A DNA stretch of 64,000 nucleotides, from NCBI RefSeq assembly GCF_001280015.1, contig NZ_LGDV01000262.1, positions 1 to 64,000 on the forward strand, in the 5' to 3' direction. The first letter of the stretch is position 1. The number at the start of each line of letters is the position of its first letter. A model generated the notes under the pieces. That model did not search any database, had not been told where the DNA came from, and saw only the letters and a list, made by a program, of their open reading frames with translations. The position numbers were made by a program, and so were the translations under genes. The stretch comes from Streptomyces sp. MMG1121 (GTDB lineage: Bacteria; Actinomycetota; Actinomycetes; Streptomycetales; Streptomycetaceae). Shown piece after piece: positions 26,450 through 34,616 of this stretch.

Positions 26450-26579
26450 CGACTACATCCGACTACATATTTGTAGACGGTCGACCGGACTGAAGACGAA
26501 CGCGGAGAGCGGATCGTTCCCGGCCTTTACCCGGCCATTGCCCGTTCATGACTGACTGGCTACACGGACGTAGTCATGA
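26450..26579. promoter_or_regulatory. Cluster of CTACA/TGTAG dyads and repeats in the dedA-efe gap
   Basis: CGACTACAT occurs twice ten bases apart (26450-26458 and 26460-26468). The second copy runs into the dyad CTACATATTTGTAG (26463-26476). Another dyad, CTACACGGACGTAG, lies at 26560-26573, flanked by the eight-base arms TCATGACT (26546-26553) and AGTCATGA (26572-26579). The composition is A+T-rich for this genome. These look like operators for one or more dimeric repressors in the divergent gap between dedA and efeUO. The regulator is unknown. Confidence 0.45.
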
Positions 26580-26587
26580 TGGTCCGC

Positions 26588-26606
26588 GAAGGTTAGGCAT
26601 GCCTTC
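26588..26606 (+). promoter_or_regulatory. Candidate iron box (DmdR/IdeR type)
   Basis: GAAGGTTAGGCATGCCTTC matches the central AGGTTAGGC of the actinobacterial IdeR/DmdR consensus and 12 of its 19 positions by my alignment. It contains the perfect palindrome AGGCATGCCT. It lies 30 bases upstream of the efeUO start, where binding would block transcription in iron-rich conditions. The role is inferred. Confidence 0.6.
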
Positions 26607-26635
26607 ACTAAGTAAGTCTGGGAGGGCCGCAGGTC

Positions 26636-28666
26636 ATGTGGGACGACGCGTTTCCGAGTTTCCTGATCGGATTGAGGGAGGGACTCGAAGCCGGACTGAT
26701 CGTCTCCATCCTGATCGCCACCCTGGTCCGGGCCGACGCACGCGCGCGCCTGCCCCAGGTGTGGACCGGTGTCCTGGCCGCCGTCGCGGTGGCCATGAGC
26801 TTCGGCGCGGTGCTCACCTTCACCGCCGCCTCCATGCCGCAGACCGCCCAGGAGGCGTTCGGCGGCACCCTCAGCGTGATCGCCGTCGCGTTCGTCACCG
26901 CCATGGTGTTCTGGATGCGCCGCTCGGCCCGCGGCCTGTCCGGCGAACTGAAGGAGAAGGTGACCGGCGCGCTCGCCATGGGCTCGGGCGTGCTGATCCT
27001 CACCTCCTTCCTCGCGGTGGGCCGTGAGGGCCTGGAGACCGCCCTGTTCCTGTGGACCACCGCCCAGGCGGCCGGCGAGTCCGCGGGCCCGCTGACCGGC
27101 GCCGCTGTCGGCCTGGTCCTCGCGACGGCCCTGTGCTGGGGCCTGTACCGCCGCGTGCTGAAGATCAACCTGACGAAGTTCTTCACCGCCACCGGCGCCG
27201 TCCTGATCGTCATCGCGGCCGGCGTCCTCGGCTACGGCCTGCGCGACCTCCAGGAAGGCGGCGTGCTGCCCGGCAAGACCGCCTACGCCTTCGACCTCGC
27301 GAACAGCGTCGACGCCGGCTCCTGGTACAGCACGCTCCTCCAGGGCGTCCTCAACCTCACCCCGACCATGACCTGGCTCCAGGTGGTGGCCTACGTCGCC
27401 TACCTCGCCGTCGTCATGACCCTGTTCGTGCGCGGCGTACGCACCGCCACCCCGAAGCCGGCCAGGGAACGCCCCGCGCGGGAGCCGAAGGCGGACCGGC
27501 CCGCGCGGCGCCGCCCGGTCTGGGTGCTGCCGGCCGCCGTGGTCGCCGTACCCGCCGTCATCGCCGGCCTCGTCGTCGCCCTCGCCCGGCCCAAGCCCGC
27601 CGGGGACCAGACCGTCGCCGTCTCCGAGACCGAGTGCGGCAAGGGCTTCACCGCGCCCAAGCCGGGCCGGCAGACCTTCCAGATGCGCAACACCGGCGGC
27701 AAGACCTCCGAGGTGTACCTGGTCGACCCCTCGACCAACGCGGTCTACGGCGAGATCGAGGGCCTGGCCCCCGGCACCACCCGCGACCTCGTCGCCACCG
27801 TCGCCGGCGGCACCTACGCCTGGCGCTGCGTCCCCACCGGCGGCAAGGCCGTCACCTCCAAGTCGGTCAGCGTCAGCGGCGGCGGCGCGGTCAAGCCGGT
27901 CGTGCCCGTCTCCGAGCAGGACCTCGCCGCACCCCTGAAGGCGTACAAGACGTACGTCGGCCAGGGCCTGGCCACCCTCGTCGCCCAGACCCGCACCCTC
28001 GCCGACGACATCTCGGGCAACCACCTGGACAGGGCCCGCACCGACTGGCTCACCGCGCACCGCACCTACTCCTCGCTCGGCGCCGCCTACGGAACCTTCG
28101 AGGACTTCGACAAGAAGATCAACGGCCGGGCCGACGGACTGCCGGACGGCGACCAGGACAAGGACTTCAGCGGCTTCCACCGCATCGAGTACGGCCTGTG
28201 GCACGGCCAGTCGGCCAAGGACCTGACCGGCCCCGCCCAGCAGCTCACCACGGACGCCGACGGGCTGCGCAAGGCCTTCCCCAGCCAGGACTTCGACCCC
28301 GGCGACCTGCCGCTGCGCGCACACGAGATCCTGGAGAACACCCTCCAGTTCGAGCTGACCGGCGACACCGACGAGGGCAGCGGCACCAACCTCGCGACCG
28401 CCGACGCCAACCTGGCCGGCACCCGCGAACTGCTCACCGTCCTCAAGCCGCTGCTCACCCCGCGCGCGCCCAAGCTGCTCCCGACCGTCGACGCGGACAT
28501 CGCCCGCGTGCAGAAGCTGCTGGACGCCGCCCACGACGGCGATCACTGGACGCCCGTCGACAAGCTCGACGCGACCGACCGGCAGCGTCTGAACGGCGCC
28601 ACCGGCCAGCTGCTGGAGGACCTCTCCGTGGTCCCGGACCTGCTCGAGATCCGGAAGTCCGCCTGA
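26636..28666 (+). CDS. efeUO: EfeU-EfeO fusion: iron permease with periplasmic EfeO-type domain
   Basis: This 676-residue protein joins two normally separate parts. Residues 1-275 form the FTR1/EfeU iron permease with two REGLE motifs (Arg14-Glu18 in [10 protein letters not shown] and Arg130-Glu134 in [10 protein letters not shown]). A further membrane helix at about 296-318 follows. The rest is extracytoplasmic: a cupredoxin-like EfeO N-domain, and an imelysin/M75 domain with [15 protein letters not shown]. EfeU moves iron inward; EfeO binds it outside. The upstream candidate iron box and the downstream EfeB gene make a complete EfeUOB ferrous/ferric uptake operon. The fused form ensures one-to-one supply. 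Confidence 0.92.
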   Translation: MWDDAFPSFLIGLREGLEAGLIVSILIATLVRADARARLPQVWTGVLAAVAVAMSFGAVLTFTAASMPQTAQEAFGGTLSVIAVAFVTAMVFWMRRSARGLSGELKEKVTGALAMGSGVLILTSFLAVGREGLETALFLWTTAQAAGESAGPLTGAAVGLVLATALCWGLYRRVLKINLTKFFTATGAVLIVIAAGVLGYGLRDLQEGGVLPGKTAYAFDLANSVDAGSWYSTLLQGVLNLTPTMTWLQVVAYVAYLAVVMTLFVRGVRTATPKPARERPAREPKADRPARRRPVWVLPAAVVAVPAVIAGLVVALARPKPAGDQTVAVSETECGKGFTAPKPGRQTFQMRNTGGKTSEVYLVDPSTNAVYGEIEGLAPGTTRDLVATVAGGTYAWRCVPTGGKAVTSKSVSVSGGGAVKPVVPVSEQDLAAPLKAYKTYVGQGLATLVAQTRTLADDISGNHLDRARTDWLTAHRTYSSLGAAYGTFEDFDKKINGRADGLPDGDQDKDFSGFHRIEYGLWHGQSAKDLTGPAQQLTTDADGLRKAFPSQDFDPGDLPLRAHEILENTLQFELTGDTDEGSGTNLATADANLAGTRELLTVLKPLLTPRAPKLLPTVDADIARVQKLLDAAHDGDHWTPVDKLDATDRQRLNGATGQLLEDLSVVPDLLEIRKSA

Positions 28667-28704
28667 TGACCGCCGCGCACCCGTACTCCGAAGGGAACCC
28701 ACCG

Positions 28705-29976
28705 ATGTCCTCCGCCGACACGCCGACCTGCCCCGTCGGCCCCGCCCGCCGCTCCTTCGTGCGGAGCGCGCTGGGCGCCGGTGCCGCGGGAGCGGTCCTG
28801 GCCGGCGGCGGCTTCGCCCTCGGCGAGAGCGGCGGCACCGCCGAGGCGCAGCCCGCGAACGCCGACGGCGCCATGAAGGTCCCCTTCCACGGCACCCACC
28901 AGGCGGGCATCGTCACCGCCGCACCGGCCGCCGCCACGTTCCTCTCCCTGGACGTCATAGCCGACGACCGGGCGGGCCTGACCGACCTGCTGAGGACCAT
29001 CACCGAGCGGGCCCGCTTCCTCACCTCCGGCGGCACCCCCACCGACCTCGGTGTCGGCGCGCCGCCCTCCGACAACGGCATCCTCGGCCCCGAGGTCCCC
29101 TCGGACGGCCTCACCGTCACCGTCGGCGTCGGCGCCTCCCTCTTCGACGACCGCTACGGCCTCGCCAAGGCCAGGCCCGCCCGGCTCACCCCGATGCGGA
29201 CCTTCCCGAACGACAACCTGAACGCGGCCGAGTGCCACGGCGACCTGTCCCTGCAGATCTGCGCCCAGAGCACGGACACCGTGCTGCACGCGCTGCGCGA
29301 CATCGCCAAGCACACCCGCGGCGCCATGCAGATCAAGTGGCGCATCGACGGTTTCCAGAACGCCCCGCGCCCCACCGGCGCCCAGCGCAACCTGCTCGGC
29401 TTCAAGGACGGCATCGCCAACCCGGACGTCAACTCCGCGCGCGAGACGAACAAGCTGATCTGGGTCGGCGACGGCCAGGGCGAGCCGGCCTGGACCGCGG
29501 GCGGCAGCTACCAGGTGATCCGGATCATCCGGATGCTGGTCGAGTTCTGGGACCGCGTCTCGCTCAGCGAGCAGGAGCTGATGTTCGGCCGCCGCAAGGA
29601 CACTGGCGCCCCGCTCGACGGCGCCAAGGAGACCGACATCCCCCAGTACGCCAAGGACCCGCAGGGCAACGCCATCCCGCTGGACGCCCACATCCGCCTC
29701 GCCAACCCGCGCACCGCGAAGAGCGACAGCTCCCGCATCCTGCGCCGCGGCTTCAACTACGACCGGGGTGTGGACAACGTCGGCAACCTCGACATGGGCC
29801 TGGTGTTCTGCTGCTACCAGCAGGACGTCAAGCGCCAGTTCGAGGCCGTGCAGACCCGGCTGATCGACGAGCCCCTGGTCGACTACATCTCCCCGACGGG
29901 CGGCGGCTACTTCTTCGCCCTGCCCGGGGTACGGGACGCCAAGGACTGGCTGGGCCGGGGCATGCTCTCCGCCTGA
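28705..29976 (+). CDS. efeB: EfeB deferrochelatase / DyP-type heme peroxidase
   Basis: This 423-residue protein starts with a Tat signal ([12 protein letters not shown]) and belongs to the DyP peroxidase family. The distal motif GFKDGIANP holds the catalytic Asp, a conserved Arg lies in [10 protein letters not shown], and the probable proximal heme His is in LDAHIRLAN. EfeB is exported with heme and oxidises ferrous iron or releases iron from heme for EfeO/EfeU. I chose the ATG at 28705 because AAGGGA precedes it. An in-frame ATG at 28666 overlaps the efeUO stop and is an alternative. The gene follows efeUO directly. Confidence 0.93.
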   Translation: MSSADTPTCPVGPARRSFVRSALGAGAAGAVLAGGGFALGESGGTAEAQPANADGAMKVPFHGTHQAGIVTAAPAAATFLSLDVIADDRAGLTDLLRTITERARFLTSGGTPTDLGVGAPPSDNGILGPEVPSDGLTVTVGVGASLFDDRYGLAKARPARLTPMRTFPNDNLNAAECHGDLSLQICAQSTDTVLHALRDIAKHTRGAMQIKWRIDGFQNAPRPTGAQRNLLGFKDGIANPDVNSARETNKLIWVGDGQGEPAWTAGGSYQVIRIIRMLVEFWDRVSLSEQELMFGRRKDTGAPLDGAKETDIPQYAKDPQGNAIPLDAHIRLANPRTAKSDSSRILRRGFNYDRGVDNVGNLDMGLVFCCYQQDVKRQFEAVQTRLIDEPLVDYISPTGGGYFFALPGVRDAKDWLGRGMLSA

Positions 29977-29996
29977 CCGAAACTCCAGGTCAAGGG

Positions 29997-30039
29997 CAGG
30001 CCTTTCCCTTTTCTTTTCCTTTTCCATGGGAAAGGCCTG
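29997..30039 (+). terminator. Rho-independent-like terminator after efeB
   Basis: The arms CAGGCCTTTCCC (29997-30008) and GGGAAAGGCCTG (30028-30039) are exact reverse complements, giving a 12-base-pair stem with a 19-base pyrimidine-rich loop. It starts 20 bases after the efeB stop. It should end efe transcription and insulate the nickel/cobalt permease gene. Confidence 0.8.
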
Positions 30040-30051
30040 TCGCTCCCTTTA

Positions 30052-30068
30052 CTGCACATGAGTTGCAA
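30052..30068 (+). promoter_or_regulatory. Nur-box-like nickel operator
   Basis: CTGCAC-ATGAG-TTGCAA matches the tTGCAa-N5-TTGCAA arrangement known for the nickel regulator Nur of Streptomyces; the right half is exact and the left has four of six. It lies about 70 bases upstream of a nickel/cobalt permease, a natural Nur target. Binding is inferred. Confidence 0.55.
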
Positions 30069-30087
30069 GTAGGAGAGGATGGCGCGA

Positions 30088-30104
30088 GGCTGCATGATGC
30101 AGCC
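30088..30104. promoter_or_regulatory. Perfect 8-bp-arm palindrome upstream of the NiCoT gene
   Basis: GGCTGCAT-G-ATGCAGCC is a perfect dyad located 33 bases before the permease start. It could be a second operator or a leader hairpin near the ribosome site. It does not resemble a cobalamin riboswitch, which would be much longer. Confidence 0.5.
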
Positions 30105-30136
30105 GCACCCGTATCACCGAAGGAAAGACCCTCCCG

Positions 30137-31288
30137 ATGACGGCCGCCCCTGGTTCCGCTCCATCCCTCCCCGCCCAGGCCGGCGGCAAGCCGTCGGCCT
30201 GGCACCGCGTCCGCGGCTCGATGACGCGGCAGGAGTGGGTCAGGGTCGGCGGGATGGCCGGCTTCGTCCTCGCGCTGCACGTCATCGGCTGGGGCATCCT
30301 GGCCGGCATCGTGGCGCCGCAGCACTTCAGCGTCGGCAAGGAGTCCTTCGGCATCGGCATCGGGGTCACGGCGTACACCCTGGGCATGCGGCACGCCTTC
30401 GACGCCGACCACATCGCGGCCATCGACAACACCACCCGCAAGCTCATGGGCGAGGGACAGCGCCCGTTGTCGGTCGGCTTCTGGTTCTCCCTCGGCCACT
30501 CCAGCATCGTCTTCGGCCTCGCCCTGCTGCTCTCGCTCGGCATGCGCACCCTGGCCGGCCCGGTCCGTGACGACAACTCCCGTCTGCACGAGGTCACCGG
30601 CCTGATCGGTACGACCGTCTCCGGCGCCTTCCTCTACCTCATCGCCGGCATCAACCTCGTCATCCTGGCCGGCATCTGGAAGGTGTTCCGCCGGATGCGC
30701 TCCGGCGACTACGACGAGGCCGCCCTGGAGCACCAGCTGAACAACCGCGGCTTCATGAACCGCCTGCTCGGCCGGGTCACCGGCTCGATCCGCAAGCCGT
30801 GGCAGATGTACCCGCTGGGCCTGCTGTTCGGCCTGGGCTTCGACACGGCCACCGAGATCGCCCTGCTGGTCCTCGCCGGCTCCGGCGCCGCCTCCGGCCT
30901 GCCCTGGTACGCCATCCTGTGCCTGCCGGTCCTGTTCGCCGCCGGCATGTCGCTGCTGGACACGATCGACGGCTCGTTCATGAACTTCGCCTACGGCTGG
31001 GCCTTCTCCAAGCCGGTGCGCAAGGTCTACTACAACCTCACCATCACCGGCCTGTCCGTCGCCGTCGCCCTGATCATCGGCACCGTGGAACTCCTCGGCC
31101 TCCTCGCCGACAAGCTGGACCTCCACGGCGCGTTCTGGGACTGGATCTCCGGCCTCGACCTCAACACCGTCGGCTTCGTCATCGTCGGCCTGTTCTTCGT
31201 CACCTGGGCCATCGCCCTGCTGGTGTGGAAGGCGGGCCGTATCGAGGAGAAGTGGACGGCGGGCCTGGCGGAACAGTCGGCGGACTGA
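30137..31288 (+). CDS. NiCoT-family nickel/cobalt permease
   Basis: This 383-residue membrane protein has the NiCoT signature TLGMRHAFDADHIAAID in helix II and the second motif WFSLGHSSIVFGLAL. LGFDTATEIALL further on is the third family motif. About eight transmembrane helices are visible, with a charged cytoplasmic loop in the middle. It imports Ni2+ or Co2+ for enzymes such as nickel superoxide dismutase, urease or B12 synthesis. A Nur-box-like site and a palindrome upstream point to nickel control. Confidence 0.92.
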   Translation: MTAAPGSAPSLPAQAGGKPSAWHRVRGSMTRQEWVRVGGMAGFVLALHVIGWGILAGIVAPQHFSVGKESFGIGIGVTAYTLGMRHAFDADHIAAIDNTTRKLMGEGQRPLSVGFWFSLGHSSIVFGLALLLSLGMRTLAGPVRDDNSRLHEVTGLIGTTVSGAFLYLIAGINLVILAGIWKVFRRMRSGDYDEAALEHQLNNRGFMNRLLGRVTGSIRKPWQMYPLGLLFGLGFDTATEIALLVLAGSGAASGLPWYAILCLPVLFAAGMSLLDTIDGSFMNFAYGWAFSKPVRKVYYNLTITGLSVAVALIIGTVELLGLLADKLDLHGAFWDWISGLDLNTVGFVIVGLFFVTWAIALLVWKAGRIEEKWTAGLAEQSAD

Positions 31289-31303
31289 GCCCCGTGAAGG
31301 GCG

Positions 31304-31965
31304 CTAGTCCAACCGGTCGATCTGGCGGAGCCGATTCGTGGCGTCCAGCGCGGCCACCTTGTACGACTCCGCCAGCGTCGGATAGTTGAACACCGCGTTG
31401 ACCAGGTAGTCCACCGTGCCCCCGCAGCCCATCACGGACTGCCCGATATGGATCAGCTCCGTCGCGCCCGAGCCGAAGCAGTGCACCCCGAGCAGGGTGC
31501 GGTCCACCGGGGAGACCAGCAGCTTCAGCATCCCGTGGGAGTCACCGATGATCTGCCCGCGGGCCAGCTCCCGGTACCGGGCCACCCCCGCCTCGAAGCC
31601 GTGTGCGGGTCGGTGAAGCGGGCGGTCCCGGAGAACACCGTCACCTGGTTGCGGGCGAGCTGGTTGCGGACGGCGTCCACCTCGCGGCCGACCACGTGCC
31701 GGGTGCGCGCGGTCAGGTCGGCGACGGTGATCTCCTCCTTCAGCCGGTAGCTCTGCCCGTACAGGTCGCGCTGGGTCAGCCCCGTCAGGTACAGCACGGC
31801 CTCGCGCAGTGTCTTGGACGGGATGGTGCCGGTGTGCAGGGAGACCCCGCCGAGCATGTCGGGGCGGTCGACGACGGCGACCCGGCGGCCGAGCTTGGCC
31901 GCGGCTATGGCGGCCTTCTGGCCGCCGGGTCCGGATCCGATGACGAGCATGTCGAAGTCGGGCAT
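31304..31965 (-). pseudogene. sthA: Si-specific NAD(P)+ transhydrogenase (SthA) with internal deletion and frameshift
   Basis: The first 122 residues, from the ATG at 31965, are a flavoprotein disulfide-reductase N-terminus with the FAD loop [12 protein letters not shown] and the active-site-region [14 protein letters not shown] typical of soluble transhydrogenase. Near 31600 the frame shifts. In another frame the C-terminal dimerisation domain continues to 31304, with [20 protein letters not shown] and [16 protein letters not shown]. About 250 residues, holding the NAD(P)-binding domain and part of the FAD domain, are missing from a 465-residue family. The residual product cannot be functional. 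Confidence 0.83.
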
Positions 31966-32098
31966 CTCGGGAGTCTGACAGCCGTCCGGCCCGGTCCGTA
32001 AGGGCTCGCCGCCACCGGAAGTCGCCCGCGTTCGGGGCGGGGCCGCATGCCGGCACGCGGCCCGGTGCCCCTGTCGGTGCCTCGGTTCTCCGGACGCC

Positions 32099-32305
32099 CT
32101 ACGGCAGCAGCTTCTCGATGGCCGCCCGGCCCTCCGTGTCCAGCTTGCGGCGGGCCCAGTCGAGGTTCTTCGGGGTGACGTCCCTGCCCGCCGCCATCAC
32201 CAGGTCCTCCGCGGTGACGTCCTGGGAAGGAGCGGTGTGAAGCAGGGCGTCCGGGGTGCAGTGGTCGTCGGACGACCGGGACTCGTCGGGTGTGGTTGTC
32301 GACAT
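32099..32305 (-). CDS. Small conserved hypothetical protein
   Basis: This 68-residue acidic protein has an excellent ribosome site (GAGGAGGAGG) before the ATG at 32305. A Thr/Ser/Asp-rich N-terminus leads to a helical part, [20 protein letters not shown], then [19 protein letters not shown]. There is no signal peptide or membrane segment. I do not recognise the family; it may be a small actinobacterial protein of unknown role. It is divergent from the GH15 gene. Confidence 0.7.
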   Translation of the reverse strand: MSTTTPDESRSSDDHCTPDALLHTAPSQDVTAEDLVMAAGRDVTPKNLDWARRKLDTEGRAAIEKLLP

Positions 32306-32491
32306 GATGCCTCCTCCTCGGTCCGGATGACCGCATCCGTGCCGGTGCCGCCGAACGGGGCACACCCCCACCATTGCCCGCCACGGCGCACCCTGCATCT
32401 TCAGACGCGCAGGGGACGTCTTCCCGCACCATGGAAGAGCACGCGCTCCTAAGCTGGAAGACATCTCGCACCGCTCACCGGGAGGCCGCAG

Positions 32492-34330
32492 ATGGCCGAG
32501 ACCCCGTTCGCCGAGTACACCCGCCCCGGCCCGCGCTATCTGCCGATCGCCGAGCACGGACTCATCGGCGACCTGCGCAGTGTGGCCCTGGTCGGCACCA
32601 ACGGCACGATCGACTGGTACTGCTGCCCGTCCTTCGACTCGCCCAGCGTCTTCGCAGCCGTCCTCGACGCCGAGCGCGGCGGCTCCTTCGAGCTGGCCGC
32701 GGCCGTACCCGCACGCACCAAGCAGTTCTACTTCCCCGACACCAACGTCCTGATCACCCGGTTCTTCACCGAGGACGGCGTCGGCGAGGTGCAGGACTTC
32801 ATGCCCGTGACCACCGACGGCCCGGGCGAGGCCGGCCGACACCGGCTGATCCGGCGCGTGGTCTGCGTCCGCGGCACCGTCCCCTTCCGGGCGCAGATCG
32901 CCCCGCGCTTCGACTACGGCGCCGTCCCGCACACCCTGCGCACCGTCGGCGGCACCGTGCTGTTCGAGTCGGCCGAGCGGTCCCTGGCGCTGACCTCCAC
33001 CGTCACCCTGGAGTGCGACGCCCGGGACGCGCGCGCCGACTTCAAGCTAGGCGAGGGCGAGACCGCGGTGTTCGCCCTCGACCAGGTCGGCGAGGCCGTG
33101 GCGCCCCGCGGCTGTGCCCGCATGGAGGCCGAGCACGAGTTCAACGCCACCGTCGCCTACTGGCGGCACTGGCTGCACCAGTCCCGCTACCGGGGCCGCT
33201 GGCGCGAGATGGTGCACCGCTCCGCCCTCACCCTGAAGCTCCTGACCTACGCCCCCACCGGCGCCATCGTCGCCGCCCCCACCACCAGCCTGCCCGAGCA
33301 GCTCGGCGGCGAGCGGAACTGGGACTACCGGTACGTGTGGGTGCGCGACGCCGCCTTCGCCGTCTACGCGCTGCTACGGCTCGGCTTCACCGGCGAGGCC
33401 GAGGCCTTCATGCGCTTTTTGACCACCCACGTCAGCCCCTGCGACGCCGACGGCGCCGCCCCGCTGCAGATCATGTACGGCATCGACGGCCGCACCGAGC
33501 TGCCCGAGCGCGAACTGCCGCATCTGGAGGGACACCAGGGCTCCGCCCCGGTCCGGGTCGGCAACGCCGCCGCCGACCAGCTCCAGCTGGACATCTACGG
33601 CGCCCTGATCGACTCGATCTACCTCTACGACAAGTGGGCCCAGCCGATCTCCAGCGAGCAGTGGGACAACGTGTGCCAGCTGGTCGACTGGGTGTGCTTC
33701 CACTGGGACCAGCCCGACGAGGGCGTGTGGGAGACCCGCGGCGGGCGCAAGAACTTCCTGTACTCGCGGCTGATGTGCTGGGTGGCGATCGAGCGGGCCA
33801 TCCGCCTCGCCAACCGGCGCGGACTGCCCGCCGACCTGCCCCGCTGGGGCCAGGCCCGCGACACCATCTACCGGCGGATCATGGACCGCGGCTGGTCACA
33901 GCGGCGGGGCGCCTTCGTGCAGTACGAGGGCGGTGACGTGCTGGACGCCTCGCTGCTGATGATGCCGCTCGCCAAGTTCGTCGCCCCCACCGACCCCAAG
34001 TGGCTGTCCACCCTGGACGCCCTCGGTGAGGACCTGGTCTCCGACTCCCTCGTCTACCGCTACGACCCGCAGGCCAGTCCCGACGGGCTGCGCGGCGACG
34101 AGGGCACCTTCTCGATCTGCTCCTTCTGGTACGTCGAGGCCCTGGTCCGGGCGGGCCGGGTCGACGAGGCCCGGCTGGCCTTCGAGAAGATGCTCACCTA
34201 CGCCAACCACCTCGGCCTGTACGCGGAGGAGATCGGCCGCACCGGCGAGCAGCAGGGCAACTTCCCGCAGGCCTTCACCCATCTGTCCCTGATCAGCGCC
34301 GCGTTCAACCTCGACCGCGCCCTCGGCTGA
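32492..34330 (+). CDS. GH15 family glycoside hydrolase (glucoamylase/trehalase type)
   Basis: This 612-residue cytoplasmic protein starts with IAEHGLIGDLRSVALVGTNG and the TIDWYCCPSFDSPSVFA segment that defines bacterial GH15 proteins. The helical barrel holds NWDYRYVWVRDAAF. The likely catalytic acid is Glu414 in GVWETRGG and the base is Glu586 in RTGEQQGNFPQAFTHL. Family members of this subgroup hydrolyse trehalose or alpha-glucans by inversion. There is no signal peptide, so an intracellular substrate such as trehalose fits best. The ATG has GGGAGG seven bases upstream. It stands alone in its transcription direction. Confidence 0.9.
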   Translation: MAETPFAEYTRPGPRYLPIAEHGLIGDLRSVALVGTNGTIDWYCCPSFDSPSVFAAVLDAERGGSFELAAAVPARTKQFYFPDTNVLITRFFTEDGVGEVQDFMPVTTDGPGEAGRHRLIRRVVCVRGTVPFRAQIAPRFDYGAVPHTLRTVGGTVLFESAERSLALTSTVTLECDARDARADFKLGEGETAVFALDQVGEAVAPRGCARMEAEHEFNATVAYWRHWLHQSRYRGRWREMVHRSALTLKLLTYAPTGAIVAAPTTSLPEQLGGERNWDYRYVWVRDAAFAVYALLRLGFTGEAEAFMRFLTTHVSPCDADGAAPLQIMYGIDGRTELPERELPHLEGHQGSAPVRVGNAAADQLQLDIYGALIDSIYLYDKWAQPISSEQWDNVCQLVDWVCFHWDQPDEGVWETRGGRKNFLYSRLMCWVAIERAIRLANRRGLPADLPRWGQARDTIYRRIMDRGWSQRRGAFVQYEGGDVLDASLLMMPLAKFVAPTDPKWLSTLDALGEDLVSDSLVYRYDPQASPDGLRGDEGTFSICSFWYVEALVRAGRVDEARLAFEKMLTYANHLGLYAEEIGRTGEQQGNFPQAFTHLSLISAAFNLDRALG

Positions 34331-34351
34331 ACGACGGCTTTCGCGCAGCCG

Positions 34352-34384
34352 AACCGGGAACCGGGAACCGGAACCGGGGACCGG
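34352..34384. repeat. Short AACCGGG-type microsatellite
   Basis: Units of AACCGGG/AACCGG/GACCGG occur in tandem just after the GH15 stop. The rest of the 34331-34616 gap shows no convincing gene or terminator. Length variation between strains would be expected. Confidence 0.6.
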
Positions 34385-34616
34385 CCCGGCGGAGTCCACC
34401 CGCGCCCGGTCGCCGCGCAGTCGGCTGCCGACGACGGCCGAGGCGAACGCGGTGAACTCCGCATCGCCGTCCGCCGGCCCTCGTCCTCCACCGGATCCGG
34501 CTCCGGGCCGGCCGCCGTGATCGCGGCGGCGATCTCCGCCCCCGGACGGTCGGCCGAAGCGCACCGGGCGCATCCCCGGTATCCAGGTGTGTCCTCAGCA
34601 CCGTTCCCGCGGCGCT

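Noticed and set aside
30052..30136. Cobalamin riboswitch upstream of the NiCoT gene
   Set aside because: The leader is too short and lacks the B12-box sequence; only small dyads are present.
34395..34573. Minus-strand AEFTAFASAVVG sequence resembling the start of a sigma-70 ECF factor
   Set aside because: The match covers only about 15 residues and no further sigma region follows; chance resemblance is more likely.
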